From DATARH01 sp036489765 (GTDB lineage: Bacteria; Pseudomonadota; Alphaproteobacteria; ATCC43930; CGMCC-115725), in contig DASXFE010000122.1 of assembly GCA_036489765.1 (NCBI GenBank), positions 1-64,000 on the forward strand: a stretch of DNA of 64,000 nt, given 5' to 3'. A model generated the notes under the pieces. The model did no database searches. It worked only from the letters and a program-made list of their open reading frames with translations, and was not told the DNA's origin. Position 1 is the first letter of the stretch; every line of letters begins with the position of its first letter. The position numbers and the translations under genes were made by a program. This document shows, piece by piece, positions 24,621 through 33,152 of the stretch.

Positions 24621-25212
24621 ACAAAAGCTGGTGGACGATTTCCCGGTAGGGCGGTGAGTCGAGGAAATGCCGCTCGCGCGTCGCGTGCTCGATATAGAGG
24701 AAGACCTGGATGACGAAGACCATGTTGACGGTCTCGTCGTCCTCGGACAGCGGCATGAACAAGACCTTGGTATGCCGCTCGGGGGCGAGCCGCTCCGGCG
24801 ACAGGAACAGGCATTCGGAATAGAGCGCCTGCTTCTTTTGCACCGACTCGTCGTAGAGCGACAGCACGTGATTGCGGTATTCCGGTCCCGGCAGCACCTC
24901 GTCGAGGTAGCGGCCGGTCGCCTTTATGCCATGCGCCTGGGCGTTGCCGGTGCCGATCAGGCGATAGCGATAGCGCCCGTCCGGCTCGACATCGACGAGC
25001 ATCACGTCGCGCAGCAGCTTGGGGATTTCGACCGGGTCGATGTCGCGCCGGCGCGGCAGCCTTCGCCCGGCCGACTTGCGCCGCCAGTATTCGTAAGCTT
25101 GCTCGAGCCGCGGGTCGGTAAACGGCATGGTCTCGGTCGCGGGCGCAATCGCGGCGTCGGCAGGTGACACAGGCACCAGCTTGGCCAGCACTAGCCCGCG
25201 AGGATCGGTCAT
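24619..25212 (-). CDS. PAS-domain protein (PAS_5 type), copy 1
   Basis: This 197-residue protein resembles the PAS_5 (PF07310) family: RLEQAYEYWRRKSAGRRLPR, then DIDPVEIPKLLRDVMLVDVE, YRYRLIGTGNAQAHGIKATG, and the C-terminal TKVLFMPLSEDDETVNMVFV. These are single-domain PAS proteins of unknown ligand common in Rhodospirillales-type genomes. An N-terminal extension of about 28 residues precedes the domain. It shares the same layout with the shorter protein at 62718-63155. No signal peptide or output domain is seen. Convergent with the thioesterase gene. Confidence 0.82.
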   Translation of the reverse strand: MTDPRGLVLAKLVPVSPADAAIAPATETMPFTDPRLEQAYEYWRRKSAGRRLPRRRDIDPVEIPKLLRDVMLVDVEPDGRYRYRLIGTGNAQAHGIKATGRYLDEVLPGPEYRNHVLSLYDESVQKKQALYSECLFLSPERLAPERHTKVLFMPLSEDDETVNMVFVIQVFLYIEHATRERHFLDSPPYREIVHQLL

Positions 25213-25279
25213 CGGCTATCCAGGACGCAATTGCATAGATTGTGATCACGTTTGGTTAACACATCGTTTTCGGGAAACG

Positions 25280-26515
25280 TCACAGCATCCCGACGACCGC
25301 GCCGCTCATGCAGGTCGCCATCGTTCCCGACAAAATCGAGCGCAGCCCGAGCGAGACGATCTCGTGCCGGCGTTCGGGCACCATCGAGCCCATCCCGCCG
25401 ATGAGGATGCCGAGACTGCCGAAATTGGCGAAGCCGCACAGCGCATAGGTCACGATCAGCCGCGATTGCGGGCTCAGCGCCCCATCGGGCAGCTTCGCCA
25501 GGTCGGCATAGGCGATGAACTCGTTGAGCACGGTCTTGGTGCCCATCAGATCGGCGGCGGCGGCGACGTCCGGCCCCTGAATGCCGATCAGCCACATCAC
25601 CGGGCGAAAGGCATAGGCAAACAGGCGCTGCAGCGAGATCGGCTCGCCGCCCCATGGCGGCAGCTCGCCGAGCGCGAAGTTGACGAGGCTCACCAGCGCG
25701 ATCAGCACCACCAGCATCGCCAGGATATTGGCGACAAAGACGATGCCGTCCTGGGTTCCGCGCGCGACTGCATCCATCGAGCTGGCCGGACGGTCGGGCA
25801 TTTCGAGTCGGGCCGACGCCGAAGGGTCGGGCTGGAACGGCACCATCAGCGCCGAGACCGCGAGCGCCGCCGGGGTGCTGATGATCGCTGCGATCAGCAC
25901 GTTGCCGAGCGCGTTCGGGATCACCGGCCCCAGCATCGCGGCGTACAGCACCATGACCGTGCCGGCGATCCCGGCCATGCCGCAGCTCATCAAGGCAAAC
26001 AGCTCGCCCCGCTGCATCTTGATCAGGTATGGGCGAATCAATAGCGGCCCCTCGATGTGGCCGACAAAGATATGGACCGCAGCGCCGAGCCCGAGCGGCC
26101 CGCCGATCCCCGCCGCCTGGCGGAGAATCCAGGCGAATCCGTGCACGATCCGTGGCAACACCCCCCAGTAGAACAACAGCGTCGCGATCGCGCTGACCAG
26201 CAGTACCATCGGGATCGCCCGGAACGCGAAGATAAAGCTGCTGCCCGGCTTCGTCTCGGCAAACGGCAGCTCGCCGCCGCCGAGATAGCCGAAGACAAAG
26301 CTGGTGCCCGATTCGGTCGCCGCCTGCAGTGCTGCCACCCCCTTGTTGAGCAGTAGGAAGGCGTCCCGCGCGAGCGGGATTTTGAGGAAGACGATGGCCA
26401 GCACGACCTGCAGCAGCAGCCCGGCAACGACAACGCGCAGCGGAACGCGAAACCGGTCCTCGCTCAGCAGCCACGCGAGCAGCAGCAGCGCCGCGATCCC
26501 CAAGAGCCCCCGCAT
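25280..26515 (-). CDS. NupC-type concentrative nucleoside transporter
   Basis: This 411-residue cation-coupled nucleoside symporter has N-terminal helices (LLGIAALLLLAWLLSE, then VVVAGLLLQVVLAIVFLKIP). The Gate domain region FVGHIEGPLLIRPYLIKM, and the TGTKTVLNEF-like LMGTKTVLNEFIAYADL motif that lines the substrate site in CNT proteins, are clear. The C-terminal ALCGFANFGSLGILIGGMGS is also conserved. ATG 26515 is chosen as the first in-frame methionine of the conserved N-terminus. The upstream spacer to the VOC gene carries a family A repeat. Confidence 0.92.
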   Translation of the reverse strand: MRGLLGIAALLLLAWLLSEDRFRVPLRVVVAGLLLQVVLAIVFLKIPLARDAFLLLNKGVAALQAATESGTSFVFGYLGGGELPFAETKPGSSFIFAFRAIPMVLLVSAIATLLFYWGVLPRIVHGFAWILRQAAGIGGPLGLGAAVHIFVGHIEGPLLIRPYLIKMQRGELFALMSCGMAGIAGTVMVLYAAMLGPVIPNALGNVLIAAIISTPAALAVSALMVPFQPDPSASARLEMPDRPASSMDAVARGTQDGIVFVANILAMLVVLIALVSLVNFALGELPPWGGEPISLQRLFAYAFRPVMWLIGIQGPDVAAAADLMGTKTVLNEFIAYADLAKLPDGALSPQSRLIVTYALCGFANFGSLGILIGGMGSMVPERRHEIVSLGLRSILSGTMATCMSGAVVGML

Positions 26516-26567
26516 ATGCCCCCCAATGTGCAGGGCAAGGATTGTATCAGGTCGCCCTCGCCACCGT

Positions 26568-26650
26568 GTCATTGCGAGGAGGGAAACGACGCGGCAATCT
26601 CGATGACCGTGCGTGCCTGACCCGGAATTGCTTTGCCGCGCTCGCAACGA
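26568..26650. repeat. Dispersed palindromic repeat, family A, copy 3
   Basis: GTCATTGCGAGGAGGGAAAC with GACGCGGCAATCTC, ending GGAATTGCTTTGCCGCGCTCGC with AACGA. It is full length but with a diverged centre. It lies between the divergent nucleoside transporter and VOC genes, the only intergenic space there. Confidence 0.82.
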
Positions 26651-26669
26651 GGTTTGAGGAGCCCCCGCC

Positions 26670-27521
26670 ATGCGCAACGGAATCGCCGGGATCGATCACG
26701 TCATCGTCGGCGTCCGCGACCTCGAGCGCACGCGGATGGGATGGACGCGGCTCGGCTTTACGCTGTCGCCGCGCGGCCGCCACCTCGGCCAGGCGACGGC
26801 GAATTACTGCATCATGTTTCCGCGCGACTATCTCGAACTCCTGGGCATCGTCGGCGACGATGCGCATTCGCACCGGCTCCGCGCGTTTCTCACCCATCGC
26901 GAGGGCGTCGTCGGCCCGGCCTTCGCCCCCGCGGTGTCGCCGGAAGATACCCGCGCCACCCTCGCCGCGCTCGGCCTCCACCCCAGTGAGCCGCGTGCTC
27001 TCGGCCGCCAGCTCGAATTGCCGGAAGGCACGGTCGTGCCGCGCTTCAGCCTCATAAACCTGCCGCCCGAGGAGACGCCGGCGCTCGACTGCTTCGTCTG
27101 CGCCCATCTGACCCCGGAGTTGATGCGTCGGCCGGAATGGCTGGACCACCCGAATGGCGTCGTCGGGATCAAAGGCATCCATGTCCTCGTGGACGACCCC
27201 GGTGCCTTGCGCCGCGGCTTCGAAAAGTTGGTCGGAGCGGATGCGATCGCCCATGAGGGAGAGACGATGATCGTTGCCCTCGGCCGCCATCGCCTCCGCT
27301 TCTCGACACCGGCTGCGTTCCGCTCGCGGTATCCCGGCCAGGATGTGGGACCGGATTTCCCGCTGCCCGGCGTTGCGGCACTGGATCTCGCGGTCGCCGA
27401 CCGTGAACGCACCGCCGACTACCTGACGCAATGGCAAGTCCCGTTCGACGAATTGCCGGGCGGCGCGGTCGCGGTGCCGTCAAGCGAGGCGAACGGCGTG
27501 CTGCTGTTGTTCGCGGGCTGA
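26670..27521 (+). CDS. VOC superfamily (glyoxalase-like) protein
   Basis: This 283-residue protein has two beta-alpha-beta-beta-beta VOC modules: GIAGIDHVIVGVRDLERTRM (about 4-23) with metal-ligand-like His, and GVVGIKGIHVLVDDPGALRR (about 165-184). The first module resembles the glyoxalase-like domain of the PF13468 type. Metal, if any, and substrate are unknown. It is a single gene, convergent with a methyltransferase: the stops are adjacent (27521/27522). Confidence 0.82.
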   Translation: MRNGIAGIDHVIVGVRDLERTRMGWTRLGFTLSPRGRHLGQATANYCIMFPRDYLELLGIVGDDAHSHRLRAFLTHREGVVGPAFAPAVSPEDTRATLAALGLHPSEPRALGRQLELPEGTVVPRFSLINLPPEETPALDCFVCAHLTPELMRRPEWLDHPNGVVGIKGIHVLVDDPGALRRGFEKLVGADAIAHEGETMIVALGRHRLRFSTPAAFRSRYPGQDVGPDFPLPGVAALDLAVADRERTADYLTQWQVPFDELPGGAVAVPSSEANGVLLLFAG

Positions 27522-28178
27522 TCAGCCGGTGAGGCGCTCGGCCAGGATATGCCAGTGCCACGAGCCCGGCTTTTTGTGCTCACGCTGGGTTAGTGACAGC
27601 AATTCGAACCCGGCCAGGAGTGCGACGACGCCGGTGGCGTCGCAATAGAAATGCGGGTGGGCGCGCTCCTCGATCGCATCGTTGACGAAGGTGTCCGGTG
27701 CGATGCGGCGGCCGAGCCCGTAATTGCTGTTGCGCGTCGGCAGCATCGTGCCTTGGTAGAGCCCACCCGGCTTCAGCACTCGCCAGATCTCGGCAAGCCG
27801 CCGACCGACATCGCCCTGGTTGCCGTGATAGATCACGTTCCACGACAAGACATAATCGAAGGTGCCGTCGCCGAACGGCAGCGAGTCCGCCGGTGCCTCA
27901 CGCAAATTGATCTTGAGCCCGCGCGCCGCCGCGCTCCGTCCCGCTTCGGCGATCCCGACCGGGCTCCCGTCGATCGCGTCGACCGGAAATCCCGCCTCGG
28001 CCAGGAACAGCGCGTGCCGTCCCACCCCGCAGCCGAGATCGAGCACAGCCGCCGCTCCGCGCGTCTTCAACGCCGGCACGACGTTCCGCACCTCCGGCTC
28101 GGGCTCAAGCCAATCCGCCCGCCCCTCCGCCGTCGCCCATCGCCGATCCCAAGCCTCGACCGCGCCCGCGATTGCCAT
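27522..28178 (-). CDS. Class I SAM-dependent methyltransferase
   Basis: This 218-residue methyltransferase has motif I AAAVLDLGCGVGRHALFLAE (about 41-60), motif II acidic loop IDGSPVGIAEAGRSA, and motif III/IV DYVLSWNVIYHGNQGDV. The IWRVLKPGGLYQGTMLPT strand is typical of methyltransferase domain 11/25 proteins acting on small molecules. ATG 28178 follows GAGGAGAC with good spacing. The acceptor cannot be named. It is a single gene. Confidence 0.86.
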   Translation of the reverse strand: MAIAGAVEAWDRRWATAEGRADWLEPEPEVRNVVPALKTRGAAAVLDLGCGVGRHALFLAEAGFPVDAIDGSPVGIAEAGRSAAARGLKINLREAPADSLPFGDGTFDYVLSWNVIYHGNQGDVGRRLAEIWRVLKPGGLYQGTMLPTRNSNYGLGRRIAPDTFVNDAIEERAHPHFYCDATGVVALLAGFELLSLTQREHKKPGSWHWHILAERLTG

Positions 28179-28192
28179 GGTCGTCTCCTCGA

Positions 28193-28330
28193 CTATTCGA
28201 GCCCGATCGCAAACCCGATCTGCCGCCGGATCTCGGTGAGTTGGTCGGGGGCGATGCGCGATGCGGTGCTTCGCACTCGCCCGATCGCATTGGCCGTGAC
28301 GCAAAAGGAAAGCGCGTAGCAGCGCTTCGC
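28193..28330 (-). pseudogene. Possible C-terminal remnant of a toxin-like gene
   Basis: This is the only coding-like feature of the 270-bp gap. The minus-strand frame ending at 28193 reads ANAIGRVRSTASRIAPDQLT then EIRRQIGFAIGLE and a stop. The ending resembles the C-termini of PemK/MazF endoribonuclease toxins (a kVG-x-IGRL-type strand, then a helix ending LGL). No start, no antitoxin and no upstream body of the domain exist, so if real it is a fragment. The assignment is by eye and weak. Confidence 0.25.
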
Positions 28331-28451
28331 GCACCCGTCTTCGGTGGGACTCGATGACACCGCCGAAGCACTGCTGGAGGCCGAAGCAGTCGTGGATATC
28401 GTCAGCCGCCCTGCAATTCAAAATAGATTGCGAGACCGTAATGCGCTGCTG

Positions 28452-29552
28452 TCACAGATTGAAGCGGAAATGCATGATGTCGCCGTCGTGCACGACGTAG
28501 TCGGCGCCTTCGAGGCGCATTTTGCCGGCATCCTTGGCGCCCTGCTCGCCGTTGCAGGCGACGTAGTCGGCGTAGCCGATGGTTTCGGCGCGGATGAAGC
28601 CCTTTTCGAAATCGGTGTGGATCGTGCCGGCGGCCTGCGGAGCCTTGAAGCCGCGCGGGATCGTCCAGGCGCGGGCCTCCTTGGGGCCGGCGGTGAGGAA
28701 AGTGACGAGACCCAACAGCGCGTATCCGGCATGGATCACGCGGTCGAGCCCGGTTTCCTCGAGCCCCAGCGTTGCCAGATATTCGCGCCGCTCGGCTTCG
28801 TCCGACAGCGTTGCCAATTCGGCCTCGATCGCGGCCGAGATCACCACCGACCCGGCGCCGCGCTCGGCGGCATAGGCAGCGACGCGCGCGCTTTCGGCGT
28901 TGCCGGCGCCGGCGCTGTCCTCGTCGACATTGGCGATGTAGAGCACCGGCTTCGCGGTCAGGAGTTGCAGTGATTTGAGCACCGTCGCCTGCTCGCCGTC
29001 GAGCGGCACGCGGCGTGCCGGCGTGCCGTCGCGCAACGCCGCGAGCACCGGCTCGATCACCGCCAGTTGCTGCCTCGCCTCGCGCTCGCCGCCGCGGGCG
29101 CGCTTCTGCACCGCGATCTCGCGCCGTTCGAGGCTGTCGAGGTCGGCGAGCATCAACTCGGTCTCGACAGTCTCGGCGTCGCGGATCGGATCGACCGAGC
29201 CCTCGACATGGACCACGTTGTCGTCGACGAAGCAGCGCAGCACCTGCGCGACCGCGTCGACCTCGCGGATGTGGCCGAGGAACTGGTTGCCGAGCCCCTG
29301 GCCCTTCGAGGCGCCGCGCACGAGCCCGGCAATGTCGACGAATTCGAGCTGCGCCGGGACGATCTTGGCCGATTTCGCGAGCCGGGCACAGACCACCAGC
29401 CGCTCGTCCGGCACCCCGACCCGCCCGACATTCGGCTCGATCGTGCAAAACGGATAATTCGCTGCCTCGGCCGCCTGCGTCGCGGTCAGCGCGTTGAAGA
29501 GCGTCGATTTGCCGACATTGGGCAACCCGACGATGCCGCAATTAAAGCCCAT
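28452..29552 (-). CDS. ychF: Redox-regulated ATPase YchF (Obg family)
   Basis: This 366-residue P-loop protein of the TRAFAC class binds ATP rather than GTP. G1 is VGLPNVGKSTLFNAL (about 8-22), the substituted G4 is NVDE, and EFVDIAGLVRGASKGQGLGN is switch II. The C-terminal TGS domain (about 280-366, GTIHTDFEKGFIRAETIGY) is complete. Role: stress response and translation-linked signalling; exact function is debated. It is the last gene of the prs-rplY-pth-ychF order found in alphaproteobacteria. Confidence 0.96.
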   Translation of the reverse strand: MGFNCGIVGLPNVGKSTLFNALTATQAAEAANYPFCTIEPNVGRVGVPDERLVVCARLAKSAKIVPAQLEFVDIAGLVRGASKGQGLGNQFLGHIREVDAVAQVLRCFVDDNVVHVEGSVDPIRDAETVETELMLADLDSLERREIAVQKRARGGEREARQQLAVIEPVLAALRDGTPARRVPLDGEQATVLKSLQLLTAKPVLYIANVDEDSAGAGNAESARVAAYAAERGAGSVVISAAIEAELATLSDEAERREYLATLGLEETGLDRVIHAGYALLGLVTFLTAGPKEARAWTIPRGFKAPQAAGTIHTDFEKGFIRAETIGYADYVACNGEQGAKDAGKMRLEGADYVVHDGDIMHFRFNL

Positions 29553-29567
29553 GGCCTCAGTTCATGA

Positions 29568-29814
29568 TTAGATTGTGAAAGACCTGACGCCCATCAGCGA
29601 GGCCCGCCGGTTTCCACCCGCTTGACCATCGCTTTGAGCAGCATCCGTTTCGAAGCTGAGCGGCGCGCCCCATACGACAGCCCCGCCCCTGTAGAATTCA
29701 ACTGCCGCGCCGCCTGCCAGGATCGGCCGCTCGTAACCGGCGGCCACGACCTCGTCGAAGACGGTCGCAAGCAATTCCGGCGCGCCAAGGCACTCGGGCC
29801 GACAGATGCCCATC
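29568..29814 (-). pseudogene. Truncated nucleotidyltransferase-like gene remnant
   Basis: The 81-codon frame from ATG 29814 reads LATVFDEVVAAGYERPILAG then GAAVEFYRGGAVVWG. This matches the N-terminal strand-turn of toxin/antitoxin-type nucleotidyltransferases (LVGGaAVEfYtGGa). The expected GDFDF-like metal-binding motif that should follow is missing, and the rest is out of frame. A second frame (AMVKRVETGGPR, ending 29594) looks like the authentic C-terminus after a frameshift. Most likely a decayed or deleted gene sitting between pth and ychF. Confidence 0.5.
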
Positions 29815-29818
29815 CCCG

Positions 29819-30412
29819 TCAGCCCTCGGCCGCCGGCGTGGGCGGAGTGAAGCGGCGGGCGACCTCGCTCATAAAGGCTGGAGCGTCGCCGGCGAGGAGG
29901 AGGGGGACGGTTTCGGCGACCGCGTCGACGAGCGGCGTCACCCACTCACTCACCTCGTCCTGCGGGAAATTCTGCAGCACGTAAGGCATCACCAACTCGC
30001 GAACGCCGGGGTGGCCGATGCCGATGCGGACCCGCCAGTAATCGGCGCCGACCAGCGCGTCGATCGAGCGGAGCCCGTTATGCCCGGCACTGCCGCCGCC
30101 GCGCTTGACCCTGACCTTGCCGGGCTTCAGGTCGAGCTCGTCGTGGATCACGACGATCTCCTGCGGCGGGATCTTGTAGAAGCTCATCGCCGCCAATACG
30201 GCCTCGCCGGAATCGTTCATAAAGGTCTGTGGCTTCAGCAACAGATACTTGCCGTCGCCGATCTGGCCCTCGGCGAGTTCGCCCTTGAAGCGGTCGCGAT
30301 AGGTGGCAAAGCCGTACCGGCGCGCCACCGCGTCGGCGATGATAAAGCCGATATTGTGACGGTTGCGGGCGTAGCGGCTGCCCGGGTTGCCGAGCCCGAC
30401 GACGAGGCGCAT
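29819..30412 (-). CDS. pth: Peptidyl-tRNA hydrolase
   Basis: This 197-residue enzyme releases tRNA from prematurely dropped peptidyl-tRNA. It has VVGLGNPGSRYARNRHNIGF (about 4-23, with the catalytic His), LLKPQTFMNDSGEAVLAAMS, and the catalytic Asp in EIVVIHDELDLKPGKVRVKR. GSAGHNGLRSIDALVG and WRVRIGIGHPG complete the family pattern. It is 13 bp downstream of rplY (stop 30426), an arrangement conserved across proteobacteria. Confidence 0.97.
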   Translation of the reverse strand: MRLVVGLGNPGSRYARNRHNIGFIIADAVARRYGFATYRDRFKGELAEGQIGDGKYLLLKPQTFMNDSGEAVLAAMSFYKIPPQEIVVIHDELDLKPGKVRVKRGGGSAGHNGLRSIDALVGADYWRVRIGIGHPGVRELVMPYVLQNFPQDEVSEWVTPLVDAVAETVPLLLAGDAPAFMSEVARRFTPPTPAAEG

Positions 30413-30425
30413 GCGCGCCCCGGGG

Positions 30426-31094
30426 CTAGGCCGATGCGGCCGTAGCCGCCGCCGCGCCTGCCGGAGCGGCCTCCTCTGCGCCCTCTTCCGGCACGGTGGA
30501 CGTCGCCGCGGCGGCCTCTTCGCGCACCGCCGACGAGGCCCCGATCGTCGCGATCGTAAAGTCGCGCTCGGTCGTCACCGGCCGGACGCCTTCCGGCAAG
30601 ACCACCGCGTTGATGTGGAGGCTATCGCCGATATCGAGCCCGTCGAGGGCGACGACCAGTCGATCGGGGATCACGTCAACCGAGCAACGCACCTCGATCC
30701 CGTGGCGCACGATGTTGAGGATGCCGCCGCGCCGCAGCCCAGGGGAACGCTCCTGGTTGATGAAGTTGACCGGCACCGTGACCGTCACCTGCGCGCCGGC
30801 GCCGACCCGCATAAAGTCGACATGCAACGGGAAGTCCGTGACCGGATGGTATTGCACGTCGCGCGGCAGGGTGCGGTGGGTCGTGCCGTCGACCGCGACA
30901 TCGACGACCGTCGCGAGAAAGCCGGGTTTGCTGATGACACGGCTCAACTCGCGCGGCTCAAGGCTCACCGCAACGGGATCCTTGCCGTCGCCATAGATGA
31001 CCGCGGGCACGCGCCCGGCGCGTCGGATGGCCCGGGCGGCGCCTTTGCCGACCCGCCCGCGGGTCTCGGCATTGAGGCTGGTGATCTCGGGCAT
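30426..31094 (-). CDS. rplY: 50S ribosomal protein L25 / general stress protein Ctc
   Basis: This 222-residue protein has the L25 domain at the N-terminus (ITSLNAETRGRVGKGAARAI then RAGRVPAVIYGDGKDPVAVS) and the Ctc-type beta domain, ending in an Ala/Glu-rich tail. It binds 5S rRNA in the large subunit. ATG 31094 is chosen over an upstream in-frame ATG at 31112 because GGAG is correctly spaced and the MPEITSLNAE start is typical. It lies between prs and pth. Confidence 0.94.
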   Translation of the reverse strand: MPEITSLNAETRGRVGKGAARAIRRAGRVPAVIYGDGKDPVAVSLEPRELSRVISKPGFLATVVDVAVDGTTHRTLPRDVQYHPVTDFPLHVDFMRVGAGAQVTVTVPVNFINQERSPGLRRGGILNIVRHGIEVRCSVDVIPDRLVVALDGLDIGDSLHINAVVLPEGVRPVTTERDFTIATIGASSAVREEAAAATSTVPEEGAEEAAPAGAAAATAASA

Positions 31095-31178
31095 TTGCTT
31101 CCACTCCTTCAAGCAAAGTCACGTCACGTGCACCGCGTCCCGCCCCTCGGCAAGGTTCACGGCAAATTCGGTCCTATA

Positions 31179-32111
31179 TCAGGCGAACAGGCTCGAAACC
31201 GACCGCTCTTCGCTGATGCGCAGGATCGCCTCGGCCATCAGCGGCGCGATCGTCAGCTGGCGGATATTGTGCGACAGCCGCACCGCCTCGGTGGCAACGA
31301 TGCTGTCGGTCAATACCAGCTCCCTGATCGGCGAAGCGGATACCCGCGCCACCGCACCGCCCGAGAGCACCCCGTGCGTGCAGTACGCATACACGCCCTC
31401 GGCGCCGCTGTCGACAAGCGCCTGCGCGGCGTTGCACAGGGTGCCGGCGCTGTCGGCCATATCGTCGACGAGGATGCAGCGGCGACCGTTGACCTCGCCG
31501 ATGATGTTCATGACCTCGGAGACGCCGGCGCGCTCGCGCCGCTTGTCGATGATCGCGAGATCGGCGTCGAGCCGTCGCGCGGCTTGGCGGGCGCGATAGA
31601 CTCCGCCGACATCGGGCGACACGATCACCAGATCCTGGCCGGAATGGCGCTCCTGGATGTCCTTCACCAGCACCGGCTCGGCGGAGAGATTGTCGGTCGG
31701 GATGTCAAAGAACCCCTGGATCTGGCCGGCATGCAGGTCGAGGGTCAGCACCCGGTCGGCGCCGGCCGTGGTGATCAGGTTGGCGACGAGCTTCGCGGAG
31801 ATCGGGGTGCGCGGGCCGGATTTGCGATCCTGCCGGGCGTAGCCGTAATAGGGGATGACCGCGGTCACGCGCCGGGCCGAGGCACGGCGCAGGGCGTCGA
31901 GCGCGACCAACAGCTCCATCATGTGATCGTTGGCCGGGTATGAGGTCGACTGGATCACGAAAACATCCTCGCCGCGGATGTTCTCGAGGATCTCGATAAA
32001 CACTTCCATGTCCGAGAAGCGGCGGACGCTGGCCGCGGTGAGCTGCTGGCCGAGATAGGCCGAGATAGCCTCGGCAAGAGGCCGATTGCTGTTACAGGAC
32101 AGGATTTTCAT
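31179..32111 (-). CDS. prs: Ribose-phosphate pyrophosphokinase
   Basis: This 310-residue enzyme makes PRPP from ribose-5-phosphate and ATP for nucleotide and histidine/tryptophan synthesis. It has MKILSCNSNRPLAEAI, the flexible-loop region IPYYGYARQDRKSGPRTPIS, the TLDLHAGQIQGFFDIPTDNL stretch and the PRPP-binding loop ILVDDMADSAGTLCNAAQAL. Length is normal. It lies upstream of rplY in the prs-rplY-pth order. Confidence 0.97.
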   Translation of the reverse strand: MKILSCNSNRPLAEAISAYLGQQLTAASVRRFSDMEVFIEILENIRGEDVFVIQSTSYPANDHMMELLVALDALRRASARRVTAVIPYYGYARQDRKSGPRTPISAKLVANLITTAGADRVLTLDLHAGQIQGFFDIPTDNLSAEPVLVKDIQERHSGQDLVIVSPDVGGVYRARQAARRLDADLAIIDKRRERAGVSEVMNIIGEVNGRRCILVDDMADSAGTLCNAAQALVDSGAEGVYAYCTHGVLSGGAVARVSASPIRELVLTDSIVATEAVRLSHNIRQLTIAPLMAEAILRISEERSVSSLFA

Positions 32112-32216
32112 CGGGCGCCGGCGGCAGGCGGTGCCCTGGGGCCGGGTCCCCGGGCTTCACGCGCGTCGAGTTGTAACAAACCGGAAGAGGCGAGGCAATT
32201 GCGCGGGTGCCGCACC

Positions 32217-33152
32217 CTATGGGTTCGGCGCGGGCTTGTTCGCCGGATCGGCCGCGGGTTTGGGCGCCGGTTTCGGCGGCGGGCCCGAGCGGGCGATCAA
32301 TTCGAGGATGCCGCTCTCGGCCGCCACGGCGACCGTATAGGCGACATCCCCCCAGGCGCCGTCGAGCGTGCCCTTTGGCACGTCGTTCTCCTGCCCCACG
32401 GTGCCGACCTGGCTGCCGTCGGCGCGACGCAGGCGCCAGACGATCTTGATGTGCTGCTTTCCCGGGTCGCCAGGGCTCGGCGACATTGCCACCTCGGCGT
32501 CGAGCGTCAGCGCATCGCCGGCTTTCCGATCACTGATGATGTCGAGGTCGTGCCGCTTCAGCACGGCGGTGATCGACCCGCCGAGCGAGGTGTCGCCGTC
32601 GCCGGGTGCCCCCTTGATGCCGCCGACCACGAGGCGGAGGCGTCCCTCGGCCGCGGTCGCGACGGTGGTGAGCGGGTGGGGCAGCGGCTCGTCCGAGAGG
32701 AGCGGCGCCAGCGTGTCGGCGCTCGCCGCCGCGAGTTCCCCGACAGACCCGTCGGCGCCGGTGTTCCAGTCTGCGGGCGCCGCCTCGAAATAGGGCTGGC
32801 GTTCGCCGACCATTTTGCCGGCGGCGTTGCGCAGGCGCCAGAACACGGTCACGCGCGCCTTTCCGGCCGCCGGCGGCGCCTCCTCGATCCGGCCGTCGAG
32901 CTGATAGCTGGCGACGCTCGCGGTCGTGGCGCTTGCCGGAATGTCGTGCTTCTGCAATTCCTTGGCGACCGCGGCGCGCAATTTCTCGGCGGTTGCCCCA
33001 GGAGCGCCCGCGATCGGGCTGATCGTCACGCCAGCGCTGTCGCGCACCGTCAGTAGCGAGGCCGGGGGCCGGTCATCGGCGAAGGGGTGCGGGAGCGGCT
33101 GGCACGAAGCGAGGGCCAGAACCAAACCCGCCGCCCATCGCCGCACCCTCAT
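32217..33152 (-). CDS. Lipoprotein with two tandem homologous domains
   Basis: The family is not recognised. The 311-residue protein has a lipoprotein signal (RRWAAGLVLALASCQPLPHP; LASC lipobox, Cys about residue 18). The body contains two copies of one domain: AVAKELQKHDIPAS with KARVTVFWRLRNAAGKMVGE, and ITAVLKRHDLDIIS with KQHIKIVWRLRRADGSQVGT. Pro/Ala-rich residues end the chain (about 290-311). It overlaps a hydrophobic micro-ORF by 3 bp (ATGA) and follows pgeF in the lgt-midA-pgeF operon, suggesting an envelope role. Likely exported and membrane-anchored; function unknown. Confidence 0.8.
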   Translation of the reverse strand: MRVRRWAAGLVLALASCQPLPHPFADDRPPASLLTVRDSAGVTISPIAGAPGATAEKLRAAVAKELQKHDIPASATTASVASYQLDGRIEEAPPAAGKARVTVFWRLRNAAGKMVGERQPYFEAAPADWNTGADGSVGELAAASADTLAPLLSDEPLPHPLTTVATAAEGRLRLVVGGIKGAPGDGDTSLGGSITAVLKRHDLDIISDRKAGDALTLDAEVAMSPSPGDPGKQHIKIVWRLRRADGSQVGTVGQENDVPKGTLDGAWGDVAYTVAVAAESGILELIARSGPPPKPAPKPAADPANKPAPNP

